Of a DNA stretch of 43,385 nucleotides, positions 34,378 to 42,593 are shown piece by piece. Origin of the DNA: Acidaminococcaceae bacterium (GTDB lineage Bacteria; Bacillota; Negativicutes; Acidaminococcales; Acidaminococcaceae); assembly GCA_017554485.1 (NCBI GenBank), contig JAFZIG010000007.1:1-43385 (forward strand). Reading direction: 5' to 3'. Each line of letters begins with the position of its first letter. Positions within the stretch are counted from its first letter, which is position 1. The notes beneath the pieces were generated by a model. The model had not been told where the DNA came from, ran no database searches, and was given only the letters and a program-made list of their open reading frames with translations. The translations under genes were made by a program, and so were the position numbers.

Positions 34378-35451
34378 TTACGCTTCCAGCAATGCTTTCG
34401 CCACCAGATCACCCATCTCCTGGGTGTTGACCTTGGTCATGCCTTCACCAAACAGGTCCGCTGTACGGTAACCGGCTTCATACACCTTGTCAACGGCTGC
34501 TTCCACCGCATCCGCCGCTGCCTGCAGATCCAGGGAATAACGGAACAGCATGGCTGCGGAAAGGATAGTGCCCGTGGGATTGGCGATGCCCATGCCCGCA
34601 ATATCCGGCGCGCTGCCGTGGATGGGCTCATAAAGACCGGTGCCGTCGCCCAGGCTGGCGCTGGGCAGCAGGCCGATGGAACCGCCCAGCACGGAAGCTT
34701 CGTCCGATAAAATGTCGCCAAAGATGTTATTGGTCAGCACCACGTCAAACTGGCCGGGGTTCAGCACCAGCTGCATGGCGCAGTTGTCAACATATAAATG
34801 ATTCAGTTCGATTTCGGGATACTCTTTCTTCTGCATTTCTGTAACGATTTTACGCCACATGCGGGATTCCGCCAGTACGTTGGCCTTGTCCACAGAGGTC
34901 ACCTTGCCCCGGCGCACTTTAGCTGCTTCAAAAGCCTTCCGGGCGATGCGTTCCACTTCCGGACGGGTGTAAAGGTCAACGTCCGACGCGGTCTCCACAC
35001 CGTCAACTAAGGCCGCTTCATTGTGGGTCCCGAAATAAATGCCGCCGGTCAGTTCACGGACGATCAAAAGATCCGTATTCTCTACCCGCTCCGGTTTCAG
35101 CGGGGAAAGATGGGCGGTAAAACGGCTCACCTTCATGGGCCGCAGGTTGCAGTACAATCCTAAGTCTTTACGGATGCGCAGCAGCCCTTTTTCCGGACGG
35201 ATGGAAGGATCCACGTTATCCCATTTGGGTCCGCCTACCGCGCCTAACAAAACAGCGTCAGCAGCTTTTGCGGATTTCTGCGTCACTTCTGGATAAGGAT
35301 CGTTATAAGCGTCAATGGCGCAGCCGCCCAGCAGCTGATGGTCATACTCCAGGCTGAAGCCAAACTTTTTCGCCGCCGCGTCCATTACTTTAACCGTTGC
35401 GGTTACAATTTCCGGGCCGATACCGTCGCCCGGCAATAAGGTAATTTTCAT
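34378..35451 (-). CDS. leuB: 3-isopropylmalate dehydrogenase
   Basis: 357 residues. Oxidises and decarboxylates 3-isopropylmalate to the leucine keto acid using NAD+. Visible: LLPGDGIGPE at the start, GAVGGPKWD, RELTGGIYFG, the Mg-binding region SDEASVLGGSIGLLPSASLG, and EPIHGSAPDIAG near the C-terminus. Two upstream start options exist in frame, but AAGGAG ten bases before the ATG at 35451 marks the start. Third gene of leuC-leuD-leuB, separated from leuD by a hairpin. Confidence 0.95.
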   Translation of the reverse strand: MKITLLPGDGIGPEIVTATVKVMDAAAKKFGFSLEYDHQLLGGCAIDAYNDPYPEVTQKSAKAADAVLLGAVGGPKWDNVDPSIRPEKGLLRIRKDLGLYCNLRPMKVSRFTAHLSPLKPERVENTDLLIVRELTGGIYFGTHNEAALVDGVETASDVDLYTRPEVERIARKAFEAAKVRRGKVTSVDKANVLAESRMWRKIVTEMQKKEYPEIELNHLYVDNCAMQLVLNPGQFDVVLTNNIFGDILSDEASVLGGSIGLLPSASLGDGTGLYEPIHGSAPDIAGMGIANPTGTILSAAMLFRYSLDLQAAADAVEAAVDKVYEAGYRTADLFGEGMTKVNTQEMGDLVAKALLEA

Positions 35452-35505
35452 AATCGACAGTCTCCTTGTCATTGTAATTTCTGTATGTGTTCAGATAAAC
35501 AGCGT

Positions 35506-35532
35506 AAGGCGAAGCCAAAACGGCTTCGCCTT
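35506..35532. terminator. Hairpin between leuD and leuB
   Basis: A perfect 11-bp stem (35506-35516 with 35522-35532) and 5-base loop. The T run is on the + side, where no gene ends. On the minus strand the tail is poor, so it may only partly stop leuCD transcription or stabilise its 3' end. Confidence 0.6.
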
Positions 35533-35537
35533 TTTTA

Positions 35538-36017
35538 TTATGCCTGTGCCTTTGCGTAGTTTACCAGGCCGCCGCAGTCCGCGATCTTCTGGCAGAATTC
35601 CGGCAGCGGTTTCGTTTTGATGACCAGGTTCTTATTAACGATTCTAATTTCACCGGTCTTCAGGTCCACTTCCACGTCGTCGCCCTTTTCAATCTTTTCC
35701 ACATCCGGGCCGATCTCCAGCACCGGCAGGCCGATGTTGATGGCATTGCGGTAGAAGATGCGGGCAAAGCTGTCCGCGATGATGCATTTGATGCCTTTCA
35801 CTTTAATCACAACAGGCGCGTGCTCCCGGGAGGAACCGCAGCCGAAGTTCTTGCCCGCCACCATGATCTCATCTTTCTTTACATTGGGGGCAAAGGTGGT
35901 GTCGATGTCTTCCATGGCGTGTTCCGCCAGTTCGTTGAAATCAGAAATATTCAAATAACGGGCCGGGATGATTACATCCGTATCCACATGGTCCCCGTAA
36001 CGCCAGATCTTGCTCAT
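35538..36017 (-). CDS. leuD: 3-isopropylmalate dehydratase small subunit
   Basis: 159 residues, the short archaeal/HacB-like form. Swivelling domain with [12 protein letters not shown], the substrate-binding loop. It works with LeuC to isomerise 2- to 3-isopropylmalate. Its ATG overlaps the leuC stop (ATGA), so expression is coupled and the subunits are made in equal amounts. Confidence 0.95.
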   Translation of the reverse strand: MSKIWRYGDHVDTDVIIPARYLNISDFNELAEHAMEDIDTTFAPNVKKDEIMVAGKNFGCGSSREHAPVVIKVKGIKCIIADSFARIFYRNAINIGLPVLEIGPDVEKIEKGDDVEVDLKTGEIRIVNKNLVIKTKPLPEFCQKIADCGGLVNYAKAQA

Positions 36018-37276
36018 CCTAATACCTCCTCTGCCGAAGCGATATAGCCTTTTACCGCGCTGGCCGCTGCCGTGTAGGGGCTGGCCAGGTACACTTCACT
36101 GTCCACATGGCCCATCCGCCCGCGGAAATTGCGGTTGGTGGTGGAAACGCAGCGCTCCCCTGCTGCCAGGATGCCCATGTAGCCGCCCAGGCAGGGTCCG
36201 CAGGTGGGCGTGGAAACCGCCGCGCCGGCGTTGATGAAGATATCCACATAGCCTAAACGGATGGCTTCCTGGTACACTTCCTGCGTAGCCGGAATGATGA
36301 TGCAGCGCACGTTGTCGTTTACCTTATGGTCTTTCAGCACTTCCGCAGCCTGGGCGATATCTTCCAGCCGCCCGTTGGTGCAGGAACCGACAACCACCTG
36401 GTCGATTTTGATGTGATGGGATTCGCTGACGGGATGGGTGTTCTCCGGCAGGTGCGGGTAGGAAACCACCGGCACCAGCTTGGACAGGTCCATCTGTACC
36501 GTCTGCACATACTCTGCGTCCGGGTCCGGTTCCACGGCCGTCCAGGGACGGGTCACACGACCCGCAAGGAAGGCTTTTGTCTTTTCATCCACAGGGAAGA
36601 TGCCGTTCTTGCCGCCGGCCTCAATGGCCATATTGCAGATGGTGAAACGGTCGGCCATTTCCAGTTCAGCAACGCCGGGTCCGGTAAATTCCAGGCTCTG
36701 GTACCGGGCTCCGTCCACGCCGATCATGCCGATGAGGGTTAAGATCAGGTCTTTGCCCTTTACATACTTGGGCATTTTGCCTGTCAGTTCCACTTTAATG
36801 GCAGCAGGGACCTTGAACCAGGTGGTACCGCTGGCCATGGCGCAGCCGATATCCGTCTGGCCCATACCGGTGGACAGGGCGTTCAATGCGCCATAGGTAC
36901 AGGTGTGGGAGTCAGCGCCGATAACGATCTCGCCGGGAGCCACCAGGCCTTTGTCCGGCAGCAACGCATGCTCAATGCCCATGCGTCCCACTTCAAAATA
37001 ATTGGTGATATTATGCTTTCTTGCAAAATCCCGCATCTGTTTGCACAGGGTTGCGGATTTAATATCTTTGCAGGGAGAAAAATGATCCGGCACCAGGGCA
37101 ATCTTGTCTTTGTTAAAGACAGGGCGCCCAATCTTTTCAAACTCATTGATGGCAGGCGGTCCGGTGATATCGTTGGCCAGAATCAGGTCCACCTGGGAAA
37201 CCAGCAGGTCGCCGGCCTCCACAAATTCCCGTCCCACATGCATGGCCAGAATCTTCTGCGTCATTGTCATGCCCAT
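36014..37276 (-). CDS. leuC: 3-isopropylmalate dehydratase large subunit
   Basis: 420 residues, the HacA-like size class. Aconitase-fold enzyme with a [4Fe-4S] cluster; the ligand cysteines are in VVGSCTNGR and [20 protein letters not shown] is the active-site loop. First gene of the leuCDB operon. GAGGAGG lies seven bases before the ATG. A TATAAT is present near 37300 in the leader but the -35 is weak. No T-box or obvious attenuator is seen in the 110-bp leader. Confidence 0.95.
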   Translation of the reverse strand: MGMTMTQKILAMHVGREFVEAGDLLVSQVDLILANDITGPPAINEFEKIGRPVFNKDKIALVPDHFSPCKDIKSATLCKQMRDFARKHNITNYFEVGRMGIEHALLPDKGLVAPGEIVIGADSHTCTYGALNALSTGMGQTDIGCAMASGTTWFKVPAAIKVELTGKMPKYVKGKDLILTLIGMIGVDGARYQSLEFTGPGVAELEMADRFTICNMAIEAGGKNGIFPVDEKTKAFLAGRVTRPWTAVEPDPDAEYVQTVQMDLSKLVPVVSYPHLPENTHPVSESHHIKIDQVVVGSCTNGRLEDIAQAAEVLKDHKVNDNVRCIIIPATQEVYQEAIRLGYVDIFINAGAAVSTPTCGPCLGGYMGILAAGERCVSTTNRNFRGRMGHVDSEVYLASPYTAAASAVKGYIASAEEVLG

Positions 37277-37352
37277 AAGAAACTCCTCCTCATTACATTA
37301 TATTTACAGTATCAATAATTGTCCGTTAAACAGAACCTCTTTATTAAATTAT

Positions 37353-37371
37353 TTGCCGCAGGCAACGGCAA
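37353..37371 (-). terminator. Weak terminator-like hairpin after the NCS2 permease gene
   Basis: A 6-bp stem TTGCCG/CGGCAA (37353-37358 with 37366-37371), followed on the minus strand by an AT-rich tail without a strong T run, 18 bp past the permease stop. Confidence 0.4.
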
Positions 37372-37388
37372 CTATGACATATTTGTCT

Positions 37389-38777
37389 TTATATCAAAAT
37401 ATACTTCAGTATAAATATAACTGCCAGGATATACATCAGCGGACCCACCCGTCTCGCATGTCCGGTCAGCGTATTGACAACGGCGTAGGAAATGATACCG
37501 AAGGAAATACCTTCAGAAATGCTGTAAGTAAACGGCATAGCGATGATGCACATGTAAGCGGGAATCGCTTCCGGCAGATTGCCGAAGTCAATCTGGCTGA
37601 TGGAAGAAACCATCAGGAATCCGACCATGACCAGCGCCGGAGCTGTCGCGAATGCAGGGATCGCCATAAAGAACGGGGCCAGGAACAGGGACAGGAAGAA
37701 GAGCACCGCTGTGGTCACCGCCGTCAGGCCCGTACGCCCGCCTTCGCTGACACCGGCAGCCGATTCCACAAATGTGGTAACGGTACTGGTACCCATCAGA
37801 GCACCGGCAATCGTACCTAAAGAGTCTGACAGCAGGGCGCCTTTGATGTGAGGCAGCGTGCCATCCTTTTCCAGCATGTTGGCTTTAGAGGCTACACCCA
37901 TCAATGTTCCCAGTGTATCAAAGAAATCAACAAACATGAACGATAATACAATAACCAGAAAATCAATGGAAGCTACCTTGCTGAAATCTAATTTCAGTAA
38001 GATCGGCGAAGGGTCTGCCGGCAGGAAAGAGGCTGCACCGGCGGAAAAGTCCGGCAGCACGCTAAATGCTCCCACCTTGGGATCCGGCACATACAGGCCG
38101 GTCACTTCACAGATTATGCCCAGGACCCAGGTTGCCAGGATGCCCCAGAGGATACCGCCTTTCACATCCCGCGCCAACATGATGCCGGTGATAATGATAC
38201 CGATAATGGCCAGCACCACTGTAATGCCCGTGGTATGGAAAGTACCGCCCAGCATAGACTGTTTAAAGTTGAACAGGGCAATCTTGGTAGCTGGGTTGCC
38301 CACTATAATCTGCGCGTTGAAAAGGCCAATCAGGGCTATGAACAGACCAATACCTACGGATACGGCCCGTTTCAGGCTCAGGGGAATGATGTTGAACACG
38401 GCCTCGCGAATGTTGGTCAGGGACATCAGGAAAAAGAGAACTCCCTCCACACAGACTGCAGCCAGAGCCATCTCCCAGGTATAGCCCATCTGCTTGACAA
38501 CCGTAAAGGCAAAGAAGGCATTGAGCCCCATGCCTGCAGATAACGCAAAAGGATAGTTGGCAAAGGCCGCCATCAGCAGCGTGGCAAAACAGGAGGCCAG
38601 GGCTGTAACGGTCAGCACCGCTCCTTTGTCCATGCCGGTCACGCTCAGAATCGACGGGTTAACAGCCAGGATGTAGGCCATTGTCATAAAGGTGGTGATA
38701 CCGGCCATGACCTCCGTTTTTATCGTGGTGCCGTTTTCCCGCAGGTGAAATAGTTTTTCCAATGCTCCGTCCTGCAT
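37389..38777 (-). CDS. NCS2-family purine permease (AzgA/PbuG-like)
   Basis: About 462 residues with 12-14 hydrophobic helices. Signature regions are TFMTMAYILAVNPSIL near the N-terminus, SAGMGLNAFFAFTVV, FVDFFDTLGTLMGVA and GTSTVTTFVESAAGVSEGGRTGLTA. These match the adenine/guanine/hypoxanthine proton symporters of the AzgA branch. An in-frame ATG four codons upstream is itself part of the ribosome site (ATGGAGG), so the ATG at 38777 is chosen. It has its own promoter about 115 bp upstream; I looked for a purine riboswitch and saw none. Monocistronic. Confidence 0.92.
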   Translation of the reverse strand: MQDGALEKLFHLRENGTTIKTEVMAGITTFMTMAYILAVNPSILSVTGMDKGAVLTVTALASCFATLLMAAFANYPFALSAGMGLNAFFAFTVVKQMGYTWEMALAAVCVEGVLFFLMSLTNIREAVFNIIPLSLKRAVSVGIGLFIALIGLFNAQIIVGNPATKIALFNFKQSMLGGTFHTTGITVVLAIIGIIITGIMLARDVKGGILWGILATWVLGIICEVTGLYVPDPKVGAFSVLPDFSAGAASFLPADPSPILLKLDFSKVASIDFLVIVLSFMFVDFFDTLGTLMGVASKANMLEKDGTLPHIKGALLSDSLGTIAGALMGTSTVTTFVESAAGVSEGGRTGLTAVTTAVLFFLSLFLAPFFMAIPAFATAPALVMVGFLMVSSISQIDFGNLPEAIPAYMCIIAMPFTYSISEGISFGIISYAVVNTLTGHARRVGPLMYILAVIFILKYILI

Positions 38778-38888
38778 GATATCCTCCATTTCCCGGTTCT
38801 GCCTTTTACATTCTTTAATACATTTTGAATGATAAATACATTAAACTGCATTAAGTAATTAAAGAGGCTGCAACCTGAATTATATTTT

Positions 38889-38917
38889 ATTATACCATTT
38901 TATGAAAATCCTGTGAA
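38889..38917 (-). promoter_or_regulatory. Promoter of the purine permease gene
   Basis: Minus-strand -35 TTCACA (38912-38917), 17-bp spacer, -10 TATAAT (38889-38894), about 110 bp before the start codon. Confidence 0.7.
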
Positions 38918-38936
38918 CTGAATTTTACGATATATA

Positions 38937-38992
38937 AAGACAGTAGAGGAAAAACAACCATATGTTAATACAAGCTTCGCTTTTACTGTCTT
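38937..38992 (-). terminator. Possible long-loop hairpin after the zinc-ribbon gene
   Basis: AAGACAGTA (38937-38945) pairs perfectly with TACTGTCTT (38984-38992) across a 38-base loop, eight bp past the gene stop, with a TTTATATA tail on the minus strand. The loop is long for a terminator. Confidence 0.4.
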
Positions 38993-38999
38993 CTTAACA

Positions 39000-40271
39000 T
39001 CAGTAATTCCCGTTGGTTCTCTTCAGTTCTTCAAAATCCACACCGGGATCCAGCCAGATATTCTCTGCTGCCACAAACACATCCGGATTCTGCGTGTTCT
39101 GGTACACATGGTCCCATCTGATATCCGCTTCTACCACGTCCGGGTTCCCGTACCCGGGGGAGGCCGTATTGTACGTGTTCACCTCCCGGAGCATCTCGGA
39201 ACGCATGTTGGCCACCCGCTGATGAGTGGCGGCGGTATTGGCGTTCATTTCCCGCATGGTGTTCATGGTATGGTTGTGCGCATCCTGTAAAATCCGGGAA
39301 CGCCGGTCCCAGGAAGCCATCTCCTGCTGATGAATGGCCATGGCGGTCTGGTTCTTTAAGTTCTGAATATACTGGATCAGGGATTGCCGGATCCTGTCCA
39401 GATCCGGCGCTTCCCGGATGCTCTCGTTGATCTTCCGGGCAATGGGGTATATACTGTCAAATTTATCTTTGTCCGCCACAATGATAAACTCGTACTGGGT
39501 TTCCCAGTAATGCTCGTCCGTATTGAACATCTGCCCCATGAGCTGGCCGAAGAAACCACCCCCGGACATGGACTGCATTCCTTTGTGCAGATCGTTCAGC
39601 CTGGTTTCCACCGCAGCGATTTTCTGCTTCCCGTCCTGACCGATAAAAGAGTAGAATATACGTTTCCATTCGATGGTAATCTGGCTAAACCCCTGAGACG
39701 CATACATTTCATAAATGGTTTCCTGCCGTTTCTGCTCCGCTGTGTCGGCCTCTTCCACTTTCAGCTTTTGTCCGGACGCAGGCTGCAGATCCCGCTGCAC
39801 CAGGTAATCGCAGTACTGCTCCGCCCCAAAAGGCGAGCCGACCCGCAGGTACGAACCCAGCACATCGATCTGCTTCAACAAAGGAACCCGGGACAGCTTC
39901 CTGTCCGTATATAAATTGGGACCCCGGTACAGAACGACGGCCGAACGGTCGGGCGACCTGTATTCTGCTTCCACCACAAAGGGGTTCCCCACATGGTCCC
40001 CGTAATAATCGTCCGGCGCCTGCCGGGCGCAGACACTCCAGCCCTGAGGCGCATAGCTTTTAATGGGACACAGCCCGCTACAGTCATTGCCCTGAATGAT
40101 AGGGATGCCCTGGACTGCACCGGTTCCCGTGTATGGGTCTGTTCTTTTTTGCAGCTTCTCGCGCCGCGGGTGCATCAGGTACTCCGCCCCGCAATAGGCA
40201 CACTGTACTACATTTCCCCGTCCGTCCCAGTGCAGCGCCGCGCCGCACTGCTGGCATTTCAGGTTGATCAT
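39000..40271 (-). CDS. Zinc-ribbon protein of unknown function
   Basis: 423 residues. A C4 zinc ribbon at the N-terminus (C6, C9, C24, C27, with CxxCG and CxYCG spacing) is followed by a basic linker. The middle (about 75-300) is a globular region I do not recognise, and a helical segment at about 290-370 is probably coiled-coil, with repeated methionine, asparagine and glutamine. No signal peptide or membrane helix, so cytoplasmic. AGGAGG precedes the ATG. It stands alone between the serA terminator and the purine permease. Zinc-ribbon headers of this kind occur on proteins that recruit partners, but no function can be assigned. Confidence 0.75.
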   Translation of the reverse strand: MINLKCQQCGAALHWDGRGNVVQCAYCGAEYLMHPRREKLQKRTDPYTGTGAVQGIPIIQGNDCSGLCPIKSYAPQGWSVCARQAPDDYYGDHVGNPFVVEAEYRSPDRSAVVLYRGPNLYTDRKLSRVPLLKQIDVLGSYLRVGSPFGAEQYCDYLVQRDLQPASGQKLKVEEADTAEQKRQETIYEMYASQGFSQITIEWKRIFYSFIGQDGKQKIAAVETRLNDLHKGMQSMSGGGFFGQLMGQMFNTDEHYWETQYEFIIVADKDKFDSIYPIARKINESIREAPDLDRIRQSLIQYIQNLKNQTAMAIHQQEMASWDRRSRILQDAHNHTMNTMREMNANTAATHQRVANMRSEMLREVNTYNTASPGYGNPDVVEADIRWDHVYQNTQNPDVFVAAENIWLDPGVDFEELKRTNGNY

Positions 40272-40332
40272 ACATGCCTCCTGCTTGTCTTTACACTGTG
40301 CGAATTTCAGTTAAAAACATTCTGTAACAAAC

Positions 40333-40364
40333 AGAGGAAGCGCAAACTGCTTTGCGCTTCCTCT
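40333..40364 (-). terminator. Terminator of serA
   Basis: A perfect 14-bp stem (40333-40346 with 40351-40364) with a 4-base loop, followed by TGTTTGTT on the minus strand, 19 bp past the serA stop. Confidence 0.88.
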
Positions 40365-40383
40365 CAAATAACACTGATACAAT

Positions 40384-41961
40384 TTAAATTTTCAGCAGCC
40401 TAACTTTTGAAATGCCATCCAGGCCCTGCAACAGTTTCAGGGTTTCTTTAGCCACTTCGCTGTCAACGGTCAGGAACATCATGGCCACGCCGTTTTGCTG
40501 GTTACGGCTGACCTGCATGGTAGCAATGTTGACCTTGGATGCACCCAAAAGCGTACCGATCTGACCAATCATGCCGGGTTTGTCTTCGTTATTGACCGCC
40601 AGCATAAAGGCAGCGGGCTCAATATCAAACTGGTAGCCGTTGATGTCTTTAATGCGTACTTCCCCCTCCGGATTCACGTTGCCGGCTGCCGTAAAGATGC
40701 CTTTCTTTGTATGTACTTTTACCGTCAGCAGGTTAGCCGGACTGTTTTCCTTGCTTTCCACAACCTCGACACCGCGGCCTTCCGCCGTCAGTTCCGCATT
40801 GACGTAGTTGACGCGTTCTTTCAGCACAGGCTCAAACAGTCCTTTCAGCACGGCGCGGGTCACCATATCCGTTTCCATTTCAGCCAGGGCACCGCTGTAA
40901 ATCACTTCTACCTTTTCTACCGCGTCATGTTCCAACTGGTAATAGAGCTTGCCCAGATCCTCGCCCAAAGCCATGATCTTCTTTACTGCATCCAGTTCGC
41001 TGGCCTGCAGGGCCGGCAGGTTCACCGCATTGGGCACCATTTCACCCCGCAGCGCGGCGATAACTTCTTCCGCAATGGCGATACCGACGTTGTCCTGAGC
41101 CTCCTGGGTATCGGCGCCCAGGTGCGGAGTTAATACGCACTGAGGCAGATCGATCAACGGAGAAATAGGCTTCGGTTCGTCAACCAGCACGTCCACACCG
41201 GCGCTGGCCACGATGCCTTCCCGGATCGCCCTGGCCAGATCCTGCTCGTTGTACAGACCGCCCCGGGCGCAGTTTACCACCCGGACACCCTTTTTGCATT
41301 TCAGCCATTCTTTATAGGTGATCATATTCATGGTCTCTTCGGTCTTCGGTGTATGGATGGAGATTACGTCGGATTCCTTCAGCAGCTCATCCAGGGTTTC
41401 GCATTTCTTGACATTATATTTTTTGAAGCGGGCGTCGGCAATGTAAGGGTCGTAGGCAATAACCTTCATGCCAAAAGCTTGCATACGGGTGGTCAGCAGC
41501 CCGCCGATACGCCCCAGACCGATAATGCCCAAGGTCTTGCCTAACAGTTCCATGCCTTTCAGTCCATCCCGGTTCCACACACGGCTTTCAATCATCTTGT
41601 GGGCCTTCACGGTATTGCGGCAGGAAGCCAGCAACAGGCCTACCGTATGTTCGCAGGCGGAAACGATGTTGGATTCCGGTGTATTCACGACGATGATACC
41701 GCGTTTGGTAGCGCCTTCCATCTGGATATTATCCACACCGTTGCCGGCACGGCCAACTACTTTCAGGTTGGTAGCGTGTTCGTAGAACTCTTCGTTGATC
41801 TTCGTTACGCTGCGGACGACGATGGCGTCGTATTCGGGAATCCGTTTCAGCAGCTCTTCCCGGGACAGGTTCATCTCCACATCAACCTGCAGATCTTCCT
41901 GCGCCTTTAACAACGCAACGCCTTTGTCCGAAATCTTTTCCGTTACAATAATTTTTTTCAT
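40384..41961 (-). CDS. serA: D-3-phosphoglycerate dehydrogenase
   Basis: 525 residues, the long form. First step of serine synthesis: oxidises 3-phosphoglycerate with NAD+. The substrate domain begins at the N-terminus, with VVGRAGNGVDNI. The NAD-binding Rossmann fold has LGIIGLGRIG, then HTPKTEETM, VNCARGG and the catalytic histidine in LTPHLGADT. An intervening domain (about 315-445) and a C-terminal ACT domain (about 450-525) sense serine. AAGGAGG precedes the ATG. A T-box leader upstream links expression to uncharged tRNA, most likely tRNA-Ser. Confidence 0.95.
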   Translation of the reverse strand: MKKIIVTEKISDKGVALLKAQEDLQVDVEMNLSREELLKRIPEYDAIVVRSVTKINEEFYEHATNLKVVGRAGNGVDNIQMEGATKRGIIVVNTPESNIVSACEHTVGLLLASCRNTVKAHKMIESRVWNRDGLKGMELLGKTLGIIGLGRIGGLLTTRMQAFGMKVIAYDPYIADARFKKYNVKKCETLDELLKESDVISIHTPKTEETMNMITYKEWLKCKKGVRVVNCARGGLYNEQDLARAIREGIVASAGVDVLVDEPKPISPLIDLPQCVLTPHLGADTQEAQDNVGIAIAEEVIAALRGEMVPNAVNLPALQASELDAVKKIMALGEDLGKLYYQLEHDAVEKVEVIYSGALAEMETDMVTRAVLKGLFEPVLKERVNYVNAELTAEGRGVEVVESKENSPANLLTVKVHTKKGIFTAAGNVNPEGEVRIKDINGYQFDIEPAAFMLAVNNEDKPGMIGQIGTLLGASKVNIATMQVSRNQQNGVAMMFLTVDSEVAKETLKLLQGLDGISKVRLLKI

Positions 41962-42090
41962 TTTGTTTTCCTCCTTTTCGTTTGGCAGGCGCTCAATTAC
42001 GTATTATTAAAATTTTGCCATGACACGCCGCCTGCAGGGAGACTCTGTTCTTTTTCCCTGCGTTTCCCAAGGACCGAAGCGAAAGCAATG

Positions 42091-42330
42091 AAAAACTCCC
42101 GTCCTTCCATAAGGACGAGAGTTCGTATTTGTCTGAGCTCGCGTGGTGCCACCTTAGTTCACTGTAAAAAACACTTACAGCCTCATTCCCGGGATATCGG
42201 CCGGAACCGGACAGGTTGCAACCCCTGCCTTCTCCAGAGCGGAATTCAGTCTTCGACAGGACGGTTCGCACTGCCCACCGTCTCTCTGCACAGCCTGGGA
42301 CTTACTTTTCTCTTTCATGAAATTGCGTTT
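42091..42330 (-). promoter_or_regulatory. T-box riboswitch of serA (probably tRNA-Ser)
   Basis: On the minus strand the leader shows stem-I elements (AGTA, CAGAGAGACGG, then a GNUG/AACCG distal loop), a candidate specifier region GAATTCCGCTCTGGAG, the T-box core AAGGTGGCACCACGCGA (complement of about 42138-42154) and a terminator hairpin (42095-42106 with 42111-42122) with T run. The T-box core would pair in the antiterminator when uncharged tRNA binds. UCC (Ser) is the specifier that fits serA; UUC is the neighbouring alternative. Confidence 0.9.
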
Positions 42331-42346
42331 TGCTTTTATAAAAGAG

Positions 42347-42375
42347 ATTATATGCGTTTCACCGCAAAAAGTCAA
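42347..42375 (-). promoter_or_regulatory. Promoter of the serA T-box leader
   Basis: Minus-strand -35 TTGACT (42370-42375), 17-bp spacer, -10 TATAAT (42347-42352). This places the transcription start near 42340, just before stem I of the T-box, about 380 bases before serA. Confidence 0.9.
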
Positions 42376-42403
42376 TACAGAAGTTTTGTAAAATTTGAAA
42401 CAT

Positions 42404-42585
42404 AAAACAGCATCGGACCAGGCAACGCAAAAACGTCAATGATTGCTATTCCATGGATTTATGTGCCTATGGCTTCGAAACTCGGGCTTCGCCCTCAAAC
42501 AGTCTCGCCATGACAGCACATTTCACCTCATGGAATGACGCAATCGTTTCCTATGTTTTGCTTATGCCTTACCCGATGCTGTTTT
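42404..42585. repeat. Structured intergenic repeat, copy 3
   Basis: A 182-bp imperfect palindrome starting 8 bp after the waaA stop. Outer arms are AAAACAGCATCGG (42404-42416) and CCGATGCTGTTTT (42573-42585), an ordinary-looking terminator stem. Inside are ATTCCATG/CATGGAAT, ATGGC/GCCAT (42469-42473, 42507-42511) and the tip GGGC-TTC-GCCC (42484-42494). Same orientation as copy 2. It probably ends waaA transcription. Confidence 0.85.
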
Positions 42586-42593
42586 TGCTACTA

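Noticed and set aside
38790..38888. Purine riboswitch before the NCS2 permease
   Set aside because: None of the conserved purine-aptamer loop sequences are present; only a promoter and an AT-rich leader are seen.
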